Of a stretch of DNA of 64,000 nt, positions 55,201 to 64,000 are shown in pieces. The notes beneath the pieces are model-generated. The model did no database searches and had not been told where the DNA came from. It was given only the letters and a program-made list of their open reading frames with translations. The stretch's first letter is position 1; each line of letters starts with the position of its first letter. The position numbers were made by a program, and so were the translations under genes. The DNA lies in assembly GCA_012845835.1 (NCBI GenBank), contig JABAKD010000012.1, positions 434,001 through 498,000 on the forward strand, written 5' to 3'. The stretch is from Undaria pinnatifida (lineage: Eukaryota; Sar; Phaeophyceae; Laminariales; Alariaceae).

Positions 55201-56537
55201 CTGCCCTAACCTTTATTAACCTTTCTTAACCGTTCTTAACTTTTTCCAACATTTCTTAGCCTATATTTACATTTATTAACATTTCCTAACCTTTCATAAC
55301 CGTTCTTAACCTTTCCTAATATTTCTTAACCTTTCGGAACCTTTCTTGAAGGTTTTTAGCTTTTAATAACCACTCTTAGCCTTTCTTAGCATTCCTGAAC
55401 GTTTCTTGTCCTGTAATAACCTTTCTTTACCGTTCTTGACCTTTCTTAACGTTTCTCAACATTCATTTACCTTTCTTAACCTTTGTTGACATTTCTGAAC
55501 ATTTCTTAATCTTTTTTAAACATTTCGCCTTGCTTAACCTTTCTTAAAGGTTACTAACCATTCTTGACCGTTCTTAACCGTTCTTAATCTTTCTTAACCG
55601 TTCTTAACCTTTTTTTACATGTTTTAACCTTTCTTAACCTTCTTAACATTTCTGAACCGTTATTATCCTTTCTTAACCTTTCTTAACATTTCCTAACCTT
55701 CCATAACCGTTCTTAACCTTTCCTAATATTTCTTAACCTTTCGGAACCTTTCTTGAAGAATTTTAGATTTTAATAACCACTCTTAGCCTTTCTTAGCATT
55801 CCTGAACGTTTCTTATCCTGTAATAACCTTTCTTTGCCGTTCCTGACCTTTCTTAACGTTTCTCAACATTTATTTACCTTTCTTAACCTTTGTTGACATT
55901 TCTGAACATGTCTTAATCCTTTTTAAACATTTCGCCTTGCTTAACCTTTCTTAAAGGTTACTAACCGTTCTTGACCGTTCTCAACCGTTCTTAATCTTTC
56001 TGAACCGTTCTTAGCCTTTTTTTACATGTTTTAACCTTTCTTAACCTTCTTAACATTTCTGAACCGTTCTTATCCTTTCTTAACCTTTCTTAACATTTCT
56101 TAATCTTGCTTAACCTTTCCTAACAGTTCTTACTCTTTATTCACATTTCTGAACATGTTCTAACCGTTCTTAACCTTTAATAACCTTCCTTAAAGGTCCT
56201 TACACTTTATATTGACCTTTTTTAACGTTTTCTTAACCTTTCTCAACATTTACTAACCTTTCTTGACCTCTGCTAACAATTCTTAACAATTTCTAACCTT
56301 TCTCAAACGTTCGTAACCTTTCCTAATCTTTCTTAATCTTTCTTAACCTTTCTTTACCTTTCTTGACCTTTCTTAACGTTTCTTGTCCTTTTTTAACCTT
56401 CCTTAGCCTTGCTTAACCTTTCCTGACCTTTTTTCACCCTTTCCTAACCATTTTCAACATATATTTACCTTTCTTAACCTTCTTTACCTTTCTTTACCCT
56501 TTCTTAACCTTTCCTAACCTTTCCCAACCTTTCCTAT
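55201..56537 (+). repeat. CCTTTCTTAA satellite with ~407-bp higher-order repeat
   Basis: About 130 degenerate 10-bp units (CCTTTCTTAA, CGTTCTTAAC, CATTTCTGAAC). The stretch starting at 55281 (ACATTTCCTAACC) is repeated from about 55688, so a roughly 407-bp block was duplicated after units had diverged: TCGGAACCTTTCTTGAA, ACATTTCGCCTTGCTTAACC and ACATGTTTTAACC occur in both. It is strongly pyrimidine-rich on the top strand. It does not match a known telomere repeat. Confidence 0.9.
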
Positions 56538-56652
56538 CCCAAAAACCGATTTTGAGATAATAAAAATGCTACCTGATGAACAGTCCCCCCGTGGCCTGGA
56601 CATACAAGGCCAAAAATACCAAATACACTGAAATATAAAGAATGACATTCTG

Positions 56653-57112
56653 ACGATTGTATGATTAATAATGCATGATTGATTATGTACGATTAATGGT
56701 GTATGATTGATGATGTATGATGGATGATGTATGATTAATGATGCATGATTGATTATTATAAAAAATGAAAATACACTCCAGCTGTGAGATCGAAGATTTC
56801 GTCGAAACTCATCTTTGCAAGCTGTGTGTGATACTCCGATCGCGCGCATTACGAGTTGTGTGTCCTCATTAAGGATATAGGTCGGCGACTCCCCTTACAA
56901 CTACAGTGTAGCTATCAGGGTCAACAGGTGATTTTAGTCAGTCTGTGCGCGGAAACTACAAAAACCCGTTTCTGAGGGGGACAAAATGTGACAGCTGTGG
57001 AGGGAAATGTATCCTTTTGTCAAGTGAATCTTGCAAGTCGAATAACCGGTGATTGTGCATGAAATGATGTATGATTGATTAGACTAATGATGCATGATTA
57101 ATGACTAGGTTA
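56653..57112 (+). repeat. ATGATTGATG satellite split by family 1
   Basis: ATGATTAATG, ATGATTGATG and ATGCATGATTG units at 56653-56756 and again at 57051-57112. The break is filled by a family 1 fragment, so the element inserted into the satellite. Confidence 0.85.
56757..57050 (+). mobile_element. Family 1 fragment nested in a satellite (290 bp)
   Basis: Runs from ATAAAAAATGAAAATACACT to AAGTCGAATAACCGGTGA, flanked on both sides by ATGATTGATG-type repeat. This gives one of the cleanest ends for the family: the shared AT-rich terminus on the left and a truncation at ACCGGTGA on the right. Confidence 0.85.
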
Positions 57113-57217
57113 ATGTATTAGCCTCGTCATCCAGAAAACGTATCTGTTTGAGCGAAAACGTGCTAAAAATAATGATATATCTATCGTTCTACAGCAGTAA
57201 TAGTAGTAGCACGGTGT

Positions 57218-57325
57218 TAGCCATGGTTCACACACGGATCCCCCATGGGTTAACAATGAATGGGTTACCAATGGATAGCCGTTGGGTCACCGGGAGATAG
57301 GTCAAGGGTCACCCATCTGTCAAGT
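57218..57325. repeat. Detached patch of the CCCATGGGT satellite
   Basis: CCCCCATGGGTTAAC, GGGTTACCAATGGATAGCC and AGGGTCACCCATC belong to the same degenerate satellite as 53764-55132. Confidence 0.7.
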
Positions 57326-58220
57326 TGTTTTTTTGGATTTTCCTGATGCGGCATGTGCACTCGAAAACACTCCGTAGTGTGTACGGACTGTGTATATACG
57401 GACGTTTTCAATTCATGCTAAAAGACACAACGCATCAGACGCATAACCCCGCACGAACGAACCGAAACCAATAGATTGACTCGACCCAGACGGAGCTGAA
57501 TCTCATATGCCAAGAGTGGCGAACGCGAACAGCAGCTACCGACGAGGTGAGTCTACAGTGCTCACCACCCTATACGCATCAGATGAACAGCATCAAATCT
57601 AGGTGATGCTAGGTGAACCGCATCGCACATCCGCGGTATTTCGTGGGTGTCCACACAGCATCGTACAGTACTGTAGGACCCTGTTTCGGTATTGCTTCGT
57701 TCTCTCTCGCTTGCACCTGGTATTGTATAGACCTCGCGAAATACGCCGCAACGAATGGCTTGTGGAGCTGCTCTGAATGAACATGGATGTAGCGTAAACA
57801 ATACATAATACGACTGTGGCGTTGCATTCGCGAACACCAACACGTCGTCCTTCGTTCGTCGAGGCAGCGGTAGGCAGTAGTAGCAGGTACCGTGACGCCG
57901 GCACAATCCTGCACGCTGCTAGTAGTGCACACCCGCTGCCTTGCGTCTCGGGTCAGCGTTTGAGAGCAAATTCCACAAACAACATGTATTGTATTATTCC
58001 ACGATGTGCCTTCTGACAATGTGCACATCGAAAGTGCGTGATCCAATAATAGAACCACAGTACTGCAGCCTTGCCTTCCCAGCCCCTCCTTCTATCCGCT
58101 TTCGAAATAAATGGAACGCACGGCCTACGCTGCACCTGCTGAGGAACACGTTCCCCCAACCTACCTGCGAAACATGTTTTCAGAAGTATCGTTACATATC
58201 CTCTGCAGCAAGTGAAACCA
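57326..58220. other. No supportable gene
   Basis: Overlapping frames of 90-149 codons on both strands at 57562-58288 have no motif and no clear strand preference. Confidence 0.35.
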
Positions 58221-58223
58221 GAC

Positions 58224-58490
58224 TTGACAAACAAGGATCCAGCCCCCCCTCCCCCCTCTCGCCTGGCGTTCGAACTAGTGCCTCATAAACCGCACTGCGT
58301 CTGCTAAGGCGGGCATTTCTCCCTGCGTTTAGCTGTTTTCAACATATCCGATTGATACCCTGTACAGCGCGGTCAAAAACAGACTTCATCAACAAATAAA
58401 CATACTTGCCCCCTCCTCGCCCATCGCCTCTGGAACAGTGTGTCGTAGAACACGCGGTCCCTGCTAAGGCATGCTATTAGGCTGGTCCTC
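58224..58490 (-). mobile_element. Two tRNA-like repeat copies
   Basis: On the minus strand the first copy (about 58240-58320) reads GCCCGCCTTAGCAGACGC then ACTAGTTCGAACGCCAGGCG; the second (about 58385-58490) reads GCATGCCTTAGCAGGGACCG, with a degraded box B. TTAGCAGACGC is box-A-like and AGTTCGAACGCC box-B-like. Acceptor-arm pairing (GCCCGCC with GGCGAGA) is only 5 of 7, so a pseudo-tRNA or SINE head is more likely than a working tRNA. Confidence 0.4.
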
Positions 58491-59030
58491 AAGACGGGTT
58501 TTCATGGAAGACACTGCATTCATGTCCTGTCCAGTCGAATCCATACGCCGTGTTCTGTTACATCCACTTCCACTGCAGCGGAACTGTGCTACACACGTGC
58601 GTGCGTCCTGTGCCCTTTACATTAATAATAACAATAATTTTACGAATATCAAAGATGTACTTGCGAGTTGTGTTTAGCTGCGAAATCCTATCTCCTCCCT
58701 CGTTTTCCGCTTGGCAACATGCACGAACGGCCTCCGATTTTCATCACGAAGACGAACGCGATCCATCTTCGTCCACACGTGCTGTGATACAAACACTGCT
58801 ACAGTAGGTACTGCTCTTTAGCGATAAGCACCACGTAACATTGTATCACAGCGTCATGTCGGGCAGTGGTGCTTGGGACTACACCATCACCGGGCATCTT
58901 CAGCACTACTAACTAGTTTAACTACAGCCCTATATAACCGTAGTACTGCACTGAGACTGTTCATATCATAGACTTCATTTTCCGCACCCGTCCGAAATTT
59001 TAGGATGCGCCATGCACAATGCCCAACATT
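58491..59030. other. No feature seen
   Basis: No motif-bearing frame, RNA signature or repeat was found. Confidence 0.4.
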
Positions 59031-59240
59031 TCATCTCTTACCCCCCTCCCCCCTACCCCACATTTGTCCTACCGACCCATATCTCCCAAAATTCCATGTC
59101 TTACCCCCCCCCCGGGGTGCCTGTTTCCCTTCTTTTCGTTCCTTTCACATCCTCCCCCTCCGCTCCTTATTTGCCTTCCCTCTTTGCTTACATTCCACCT
59201 CGTTTGCCCCCTTCCCTCCCTTCCTTCCTCTTCGTAACTA
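59030..59240 (+). repeat. Polypyrimidine-rich tract
   Basis: Long C/T-rich stretches (TACCCCCCTCCCCCCTACCCC, CCTTCCCTCCCTTCCTTCC) with a C10 run. Open frames across it arise from the biased composition. Confidence 0.7.
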
Positions 59241-60627
59241 CTGTAGTCAAACTATTTCCATGCATCCCCGTGTCAGTTTTAAAATCGCCATGAGGAATCA
59301 ATCCAACCTAGACCAACCAATGCCGCGCCGTCCATTTGTCTCCCCTCTTTTTCCACAGGGTTAGGGTTAGTTAATTCCTCTATCGCTCTATGCGTGTAAC
59401 TAATCACACAGCTCACAGTTATCCTCGTATCAGTATAAAACGTCAACAGGAGCAAATCTAAGCCGTTAACAGCATAACCAACCTCGCCCAAACAGGATCC
59501 ATTCTCGCCCCAATGCATCCATCTCGACCAGTTCGTCGTCAACCTCGACCAAGAAAAAACACCTATCTCTTAGCCAGTTCTCACTCAAAAGCTGCCAATA
59601 GTCACCCATTGTTGGACCTCTGACACAGTCGACGCCTTTCCCACCGATTGTCTTCGCTCTCCACCCTCGATCCCCACTGCCGCCACCACCTCCTCCTTCA
59701 CCCGGCTGACGGCACAGTAAAGGTGTTCAACCCCCCCCCCCCACCCCCCCCCGCCGAACTGCCCCCACAGCCATCACCATGCTGGTGCTTGATTTGCAGG
59801 CGCGCCCCCGCTGCCGCCACCGCCCCCGATACCAGCCGGGGGCGGGGGTTGGGTATTGGAGCCCCCCCCCCCCGTCCCTGCAGCCCCTCCCCTGCTCCAC
59901 TGTTAACAACGTCGATGTCCCTAACCCCAGCATCATTACCCTGAGTCTCGACAGACATTGGCAGGGTTCAGGTTGCCGAGTCATACAGCCGAGGAGCTTG
60001 ATGGGGCGGTGTAACAGGTCTCGAAACCGGAATGGACCAAGATCTCCCTGACAAGCGCGGGGGGGTACCAGACATCACAGGATGGCCGAGGGCGGTTAAC
60101 GTACATCTCCATGTAGGGTCGAGCGGGCGGGAAGGGGGAGGGGGGCGAGGAGAGAGGAGAAGGAGGGAAGAAAGGGCGGAGGGGAAGGAGTCGGGGGGGC
60201 ATACTCATTTGTTGATTGCCTTTAGGCGTGTTACCTTTCATCACCCATCTCTTAAAAGGCGGAACAACTTTCCAACTCGAGCTCCAAAATAGAGACACCT
60301 CCAACATTTGGGCGCTCAATATGTTTCTTCCGTACATTGCATAAAAAAAAAAATCCATGTACTTTCTCCTTCTTCTTCGCCCGTCGGTGGTCACCATCTG
60401 TCTCCTAGGATAGCTATCCTTTTCGCGCTGCTATCTGATGTACCAAGCTTTTCCATGTCACATGCGTCAATTTTTTCCTCGTTTCTTCCTCTTCTTAGCA
60501 CCTTCCGTTCCTCCTTGTACAGTTCACGCTATCCTACTTGGTGGGTTCTACTCTCGTTTTTGTTGCCACCAGGACAGCTAGATGAGACGGGGTATTGAGG
60601 CTATGTTCCGCGCTGACTGATTCTTAC
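59240..60627. other. No supportable gene; C-run and purine tracts
   Basis: C-run stretches at 59730-59755 and 59863-59875 and a purine tract at 60120-60200. Pro- or Gly-rich frames follow from the composition. Confidence 0.4.
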
Positions 60628-60867
60628 CACGATAGCCCCCCCCTAAACCAGCGAGTTTCTTTAACGAACGAACGTCTTGGCTCTGCTCGGCACAAGGAAG
60701 GATGCTATTGAAATAAAAGTATCCACATGTTTTGGTTGTGTGCAAAGCCCTATCGATTGAAGGCGTCGGGGAGGGTGTCGAGGGATACCGTGTTTCAGGA
60801 GATACGACCGGGAGCTGGTTTTGAAACCGTCGATTTCGTTAAAGAGAAGTTGGGGGGGCTACCGTAG
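60628..60867. mobile_element. MITE-like element, copy 3 of 3
   Basis: Inverted ends ACGATAGCCCCCCCCTAA and TGGGGGGGCTACCGTAG with CTTTAACGA and TCGTTAAAG inside them. Collinear with 4857-5072 (CGGCACAAGGAAG, TTTCAGGAGATACG, AAACCGTCGATTTCG). Confidence 0.65.
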
Positions 60868-60933
60868 CAAGACTCCGCTCCATTTTTCAGTTCACGCGTT
60901 TGCTTGAGATTCATGTTTTTTTTAGGGTAAGAT

Positions 60934-61167
60934 ATGACCATGCATTATGTATTATCACCACGTTGTGAGGTTTCAAGTGTGAAAGGGGCTGTCCCCGAGG
61001 GTATGGAAGCGCTACTATTTCATTCCTATGCTCACGAACAGAACGGCGACGCAATATTGCATAGTGTATCGGGGCAGCGGTATGTTTTTACCTCCCGGTT
61101 CAAGCCTATCATTCCCCAGACAACGTCAGCACCATCAAACACACAAAACTCTCCATCGAACACATGA
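60934..61167 (+). CDS. ORF of 77 codons, unknown
   Basis: Starts ATG 60934 (MTMHYVLSPRCEV) and reads VPEGMEALLFHSYAHEQNGD, then SRFKPIIPQTTSAPSNTQ, to TGA. Mildly protein-like, preceded by an A/T-rich stretch, not recognised. It may be chance. Confidence 0.15.
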   Translation: MTMHYVLSPRCEVSSVKGAVPEGMEALLFHSYAHEQNGDAILHSVSGQRYVFTSRFKPIIPQTTSAPSNTQNSPSNT

Positions 61168-61600
61168 CTCTAGTCAAACCTTTCACTACCGCGAGTAGTG
61201 TAGGTCAATCGTGGCTCTGCACCAGACTCAAACACAGACGTCAACATCATCGGTTTGCGCAGCGGTACAAAACCCAATCCCCATGGCCGCGCGTATCGCA
61301 CAACCAAAACGTACCACACAGCTTAGGTCTGTTTGGAACTAGGGTCGCCGCCTCCACGAGGAGCTTTGGCCTAGAGCGCCGCCGAAAAATGCCCCCCAAG
61401 ATGTCACCCCCCCCTAGACTACGTCCGACTACTTCCCGTAGACTACTTCCGACTAGCTCCGACTACTTCCGCAACATGTCCCAACAGCACACCAAGTGTT
61501 TCAGAGCTGTCGTCCACATACCCAGAATGTACGCGCCAGGTGCCGAAATCTGTCTCACGAACGGTTCTGCGTATTAATATGTGGAGCCCATATTCCATGT

Positions 61601-61752
61601 GATTCGCCGAACAGCTCGCGGCGCTTCGCGGTTGATGCCCGCGATGTCTTGCGTGGTCGCTGAAAATTCGACGTATTCCGTCCCGGTATTGTACAGACGC
61701 GAGGGGCTATAATCATACGATTACCGCAATGCACGACATGAATACACCCCCC
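61601..61752 (+). repeat. Dispersed repeat family N, copy 3 of 3
   Basis: TGATTCGCCGAACAGCTCGC, GCGCTTCGCGGTTG, GTCGCTGAAAATTCGACG, TTCCGTCCCGGTATTG, GCACGACATGAATACACCCC. The GCCGAACAGCTCGCGGC part can fold back on itself. Confidence 0.5.
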
Positions 61753-61794
61753 CCCCTCCCGACCACGAGCACCGTACCCCCCCTCCCGACCGCG

Positions 61795-62084
61795 ATACTA
61801 CTATACTACTATACTATTATACTACTATACTACTATACTACTATACTACTATACTACTATACTACTATACTACTATACTATACTACTATACTACTATACT
61901 ACTCTACTACTCTACTATTATATTACTATACTGCGATACTGCGATACTACTATACTATACTACTATATACTACTATACTACTGTACTACTGTACTACTAT
62001 ACTACTGTACTACTATACTACACTACCACACTACTATACTACACTACTGTACTACTATACTACCATACTACCATACTACTATAG
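61795..62084 (+). repeat. (TACTA)n / ATACTACT microsatellite
   Basis: About 290 bp of ACTATACTACT words with rare TACTGT and TACCAT variants; poly-Tyr/Leu frames are artefacts. Confidence 0.95.
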
Positions 62085-62139
62085 CAGAGAGCTCGAAAAC
62101 CAATAAACACCCCACCGACAACACATATGCACACATGAC

Positions 62140-62550
62140 TCACCCTTCCTCCTCTGTTGTTGTCGATCCATCGCCCGAAGAGATCGCGCGTCCGGCCCTT
62201 CGGTCACCGGCGGCGGTGGTGTCGAAGAGCGTCACGTCCGAGCACGCCGAGGAGGGAGAGGGCGTGGCCCTCACCTTGGGACTATCGGGCGGTGTCATGG
62301 CCGGGGTGATAAGAGTGGTTGTTGCCGTTGCTGTAGTGGACGCGTTCTTTCCCAGCGAAAACGACGAAGAGGATGTTGTCGGAGACGCCGAAGGAGGTGG
62401 GTTTGGCGGGGATGCCGAACGGGGTGCTGGAGAGGGGCAGACGAGGGATTCTGCTACCAGCTGTACAATGGCCTCGAAGTTCAGCTTGAGCTCTTGGTTA
62501 TCTTCGGAGTTCTTTTTGGAGGCGGTCTCGATGGCCTGGCACAATTCAGA
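62140..62550 (-). CDS. Probable terminal exon, Ser/Thr/Pro-rich protein
   Basis: The minus-strand frame is open from a possible splice acceptor (CATTAACAG, exon from 62550) to TGA at 62140, 136 codons with strongly C/G-ending codon use. It starts SELCQAIETASKKNSEDNQE, continues LKLNFEAIVQLVAESLV (helix-like), and then is low-complexity: PPNPPPSASPTTSSSSFSL, TTATATTTLITPAMTPPDSP and ending GDGSTTTEEEG. No ATG is near the start, so earlier exons are needed. A diverged relative of its first 30 residues lies at about 62790-62920. The product is unknown. Confidence 0.5.
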   Translation of the reverse strand, partial: SELCQAIETASKKNSEDNQELKLNFEAIVQLVAESLVCPSPAPRSASPPNPPPSASPTTSSSSFSLGKNASTTATATTTLITPAMTPPDSPKVRATPSPSSACSDVTLFDTTAAGDRRAGRAISSGDGSTTTEEEG

Positions 62551-62714
62551 CTGTTAATGTTTTCAGCAGTGTGGTGACAGTGTTTGAGGAACGGAGAAGA
62601 CAGGGAAGGAGGTCGAACAGAGACGGTCGAGGTTAATAAAATGAACGGTCACCATCCGATAAGGGCCAGAGGGGTGCGAAACAGTGCAGACTGTTAATAT
62701 CATTGTTACATATC

Positions 62715-62738
62715 CGCCGGGGGGGGGGGGGGGGGGGC
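62715..62738 (+). repeat. G18+ run
   Basis: A G-only run of about 20 bases, outside any recognised family 1 copy. Confidence 0.85.
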
Positions 62739-62789
62739 CCCACAAGGAGCAGTATGGTTAGTCGAGGATACTCAAAAAAATAGCTATCG

Positions 62790-62920
62790 GTGGTCGATGG
62801 ACAAGGAAGTGTGTCTGATCAACATAAAGTTGAATTTGAGCTCGTCGTTCGGTGTAGAAGCTTTGGTGGAGACCTTCTCTATGGCGTTGGTTTTGTTTCG
62901 TCCGATCATTATTGCGTTGG
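62790..62920 (-). pseudogene. Diverged duplicate of the 62.5-kb exon start
   Basis: On the minus strand it reads TNAIEKVSTKASTPNDELKF, aligning with QAIETASKKNSEDNQELKLN of the exon at 62140-62550, then diverges (NFMLIRHTSLSIDH) and stops. A copy of the ATTAACAGTCTG acceptor-like stretch is also present at about 62690. It suggests a tandem exon duplication that decayed or was reused. Confidence 0.4.
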
Positions 62921-63066
62921 GTGTTGTTCTGGGCGAGCGGGAAAAGGGGCCATAAATAGAGAGTTGGCCTCCAATTTAATTATAATATATTTGGACACGT
63001 TTGTTCGTGAATGGTTCGGGGGGGTTAGAATCGGTTCAGGCTAAATAGAATCAGTCCAGGCCATTT

Positions 63067-63315
63067 ATGTGTATCGAATGCTTGCTTGTGGTTAACATGT
63101 CGCCAAACAACAGCGAGTCCTTTGGAGGTCACCAAAAACCGGACAATACGTCCACCGAAATCATGAACGGGGACAAGTCGATGATATCTCCAAGTATCAA
63201 CTATCGTCTGCATCATGAGCCTCTAGCGACAGTTATATGTAGACCACCTCTTTATCTAGTCATAAGCAGTTCGATCATTTGTACGAAGCTTTTAAGAGCC
63301 TCTTTTCTATATTAA
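63067..63315 (+). CDS. ORF of 82 codons, unknown
   Basis: Starts ATG 63067 and contains MSPNNSESFGGHQKPDNTST (second Met at about 63097) and EIMNGDKSMISPSINYRL, then a hydrophobic CRPPLYLVISSSIICTKLL near the C-terminus. Protein-like but not recognised; the opposite strand is also open over part of it. Confidence 0.15.
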   Translation: MCIECLLVVNMSPNNSESFGGHQKPDNTSTEIMNGDKSMISPSINYRLHHEPLATVICRPPLYLVISSSIICTKLLRASFLY

Positions 63316-63411
63316 AACGCTAATCCCAATACGTCCGACGTCCTACCAGCCGGCCAGGGCATCGACCGAGAACGTGAAGCAAACTTGCACGCATATTAGT
63401 ATATATATTTG

Positions 63412-64000
63412 TTCGTTCGAACGCCCCACTTACAATCGAAATCGGACAGAGTAATAAACACTTCTAAGCATTTGATATCACGTCATTATCGTTCTAGCCA
63501 TCCATGACGTAGCTTTCATTCATCCCCCCTCCCCCCATCTAACGCCCTCTCCTTCCCCACACCCCGCACGATCGCCTAGACCCAGCACCGCGCGTATAGC
63601 AAGCCCCTACATATATGATTAATACGCGCGATCGGAGGATCACACACAATGTTGCAAACATCAGTGTCGACCAAATCCTTGATCTCATAGCTGGAGTGTA
63701 TTTTCATATTATATGTGACCTAAACCTCTTGAAAACCCTCCCCCCCCCCCCCCCCCCCCCCCCCCCGCCCCTTTTTTTATTTTTCCCTTGCTTCCTCTTG
63801 CTTAAACGCCTCGCCTAATATCGAAATCCGCCAGAGTAATAAACACTTCCACGCCCTGGATATCGCCTCGTTATCGTTTCAGAGCAGTCCATGCCGCTGC
63901 TGCAATTCCCACCCACCCCCGCCCCCAACGCCCCCTCCTTCCCCACCACCCGCACCATCGCCTAAACCTAGCACCACGCGTATAGCACACCCCTACATCT
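63412..64000 (-). mobile_element. Family 1 repeat, inverted, runs off the window
   Basis: AACGCCCCACTTACAATCG, ATCCATGACGTAGC, CGCACGATCGCCTAGACCC, a degenerate internal terminus (CAAATCCTTGATCTCATAGC, about 63675), C runs at 63738-63770 and CACGCCCTGGATATCGCC. It continues past the right edge. Confidence 0.8.

Noticed and set aside
55201-56537. Telomere or polypyrimidine intron
   Set aside because: Decamer units with higher-order repeats, far too long and regular for a splice tract and not a telomere motif.
61729-62106. Poly-Tyr/Leu ORF
   Set aside because: Artefact of the TACTA microsatellite.

Overview
The window looks like repeat-rich, gene-poor nuclear DNA of a eukaryote. It has no operons, rRNA or convincing bacterial gene runs. 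It does have tRNA-derived SINE-like repeats, MITE-like elements, microsatellites, and minisatellites at several scales. The few convincing coding stretches use C- or G-ending codons heavily. Together with GxxExxY (PDDEXK_3) proteins, this would fit a brown alga or related stramenopile, but that placement is inference; nothing here proves it.

The clearest protein-coding content is a three-member paralog family of GxxExxY/PD-(D/E)xK-type proteins, all on the minus strand: a decayed copy at about 1.2-1.65 kb, an intact 201-aa copy at 20.4-21.0 kb, and a longer divergent copy at 44.8-45.6 kb with a presequence-like N-terminus. Downstream of the intact copy lies about 0.7 kb of degenerate repeats that reiterate the end of its own reading frame (D-x-P-E-I-A-Y-F). 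Weaker candidates are minus-strand ORFs at 21.6-22.5 kb (one with paired cysteines), a Ser/Thr/Pro-rich terminal exon at 62.1-62.55 kb with a diverged relative at 62.8 kb, and a long frame at 3.5-4.4 kb closed only by TAG codons.

Most of the rest is repeats. One dispersed family (called family 1 here) has about 17 pieces making up roughly a fifth of the window (9.96-14.7, 30.96-37.6, 38.2-38.5, 39.9-40.4, 42.7-43.4, 46.4-48.6, 56.8-57.05 and 63.4-64.0 kb). It carries long G runs on one strand and shares one AT-rich terminus. One copy contains a 15-unit array of a 50-bp repeat that is single-copy elsewhere. A 3.6-kb unit is tandemly duplicated at 23.3-30.96 kb; it holds a tRNA-like SINE and a GC-rich array with CCAAT motifs, and relatives of that array occur at 4.5-5.7 kb.

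From 53.8 to 57.3 kb there is a block of unusual satellites: ACCCATGGGT palindromes, then a CCTTTCTTAA satellite with a roughly 407-bp higher-order repeat, then an ATGATTGATG satellite split by a family 1 insertion. Large intervals (5.7-8.7, 14.7-17.0, 40.4-42.7, 49.6-53.7 and 57.3-60.6 kb) hold no gene I can support. No mobile-element protein (transposase, reverse transcriptase, integrase) was recognised, so all elements appear non-autonomous or are remnants.
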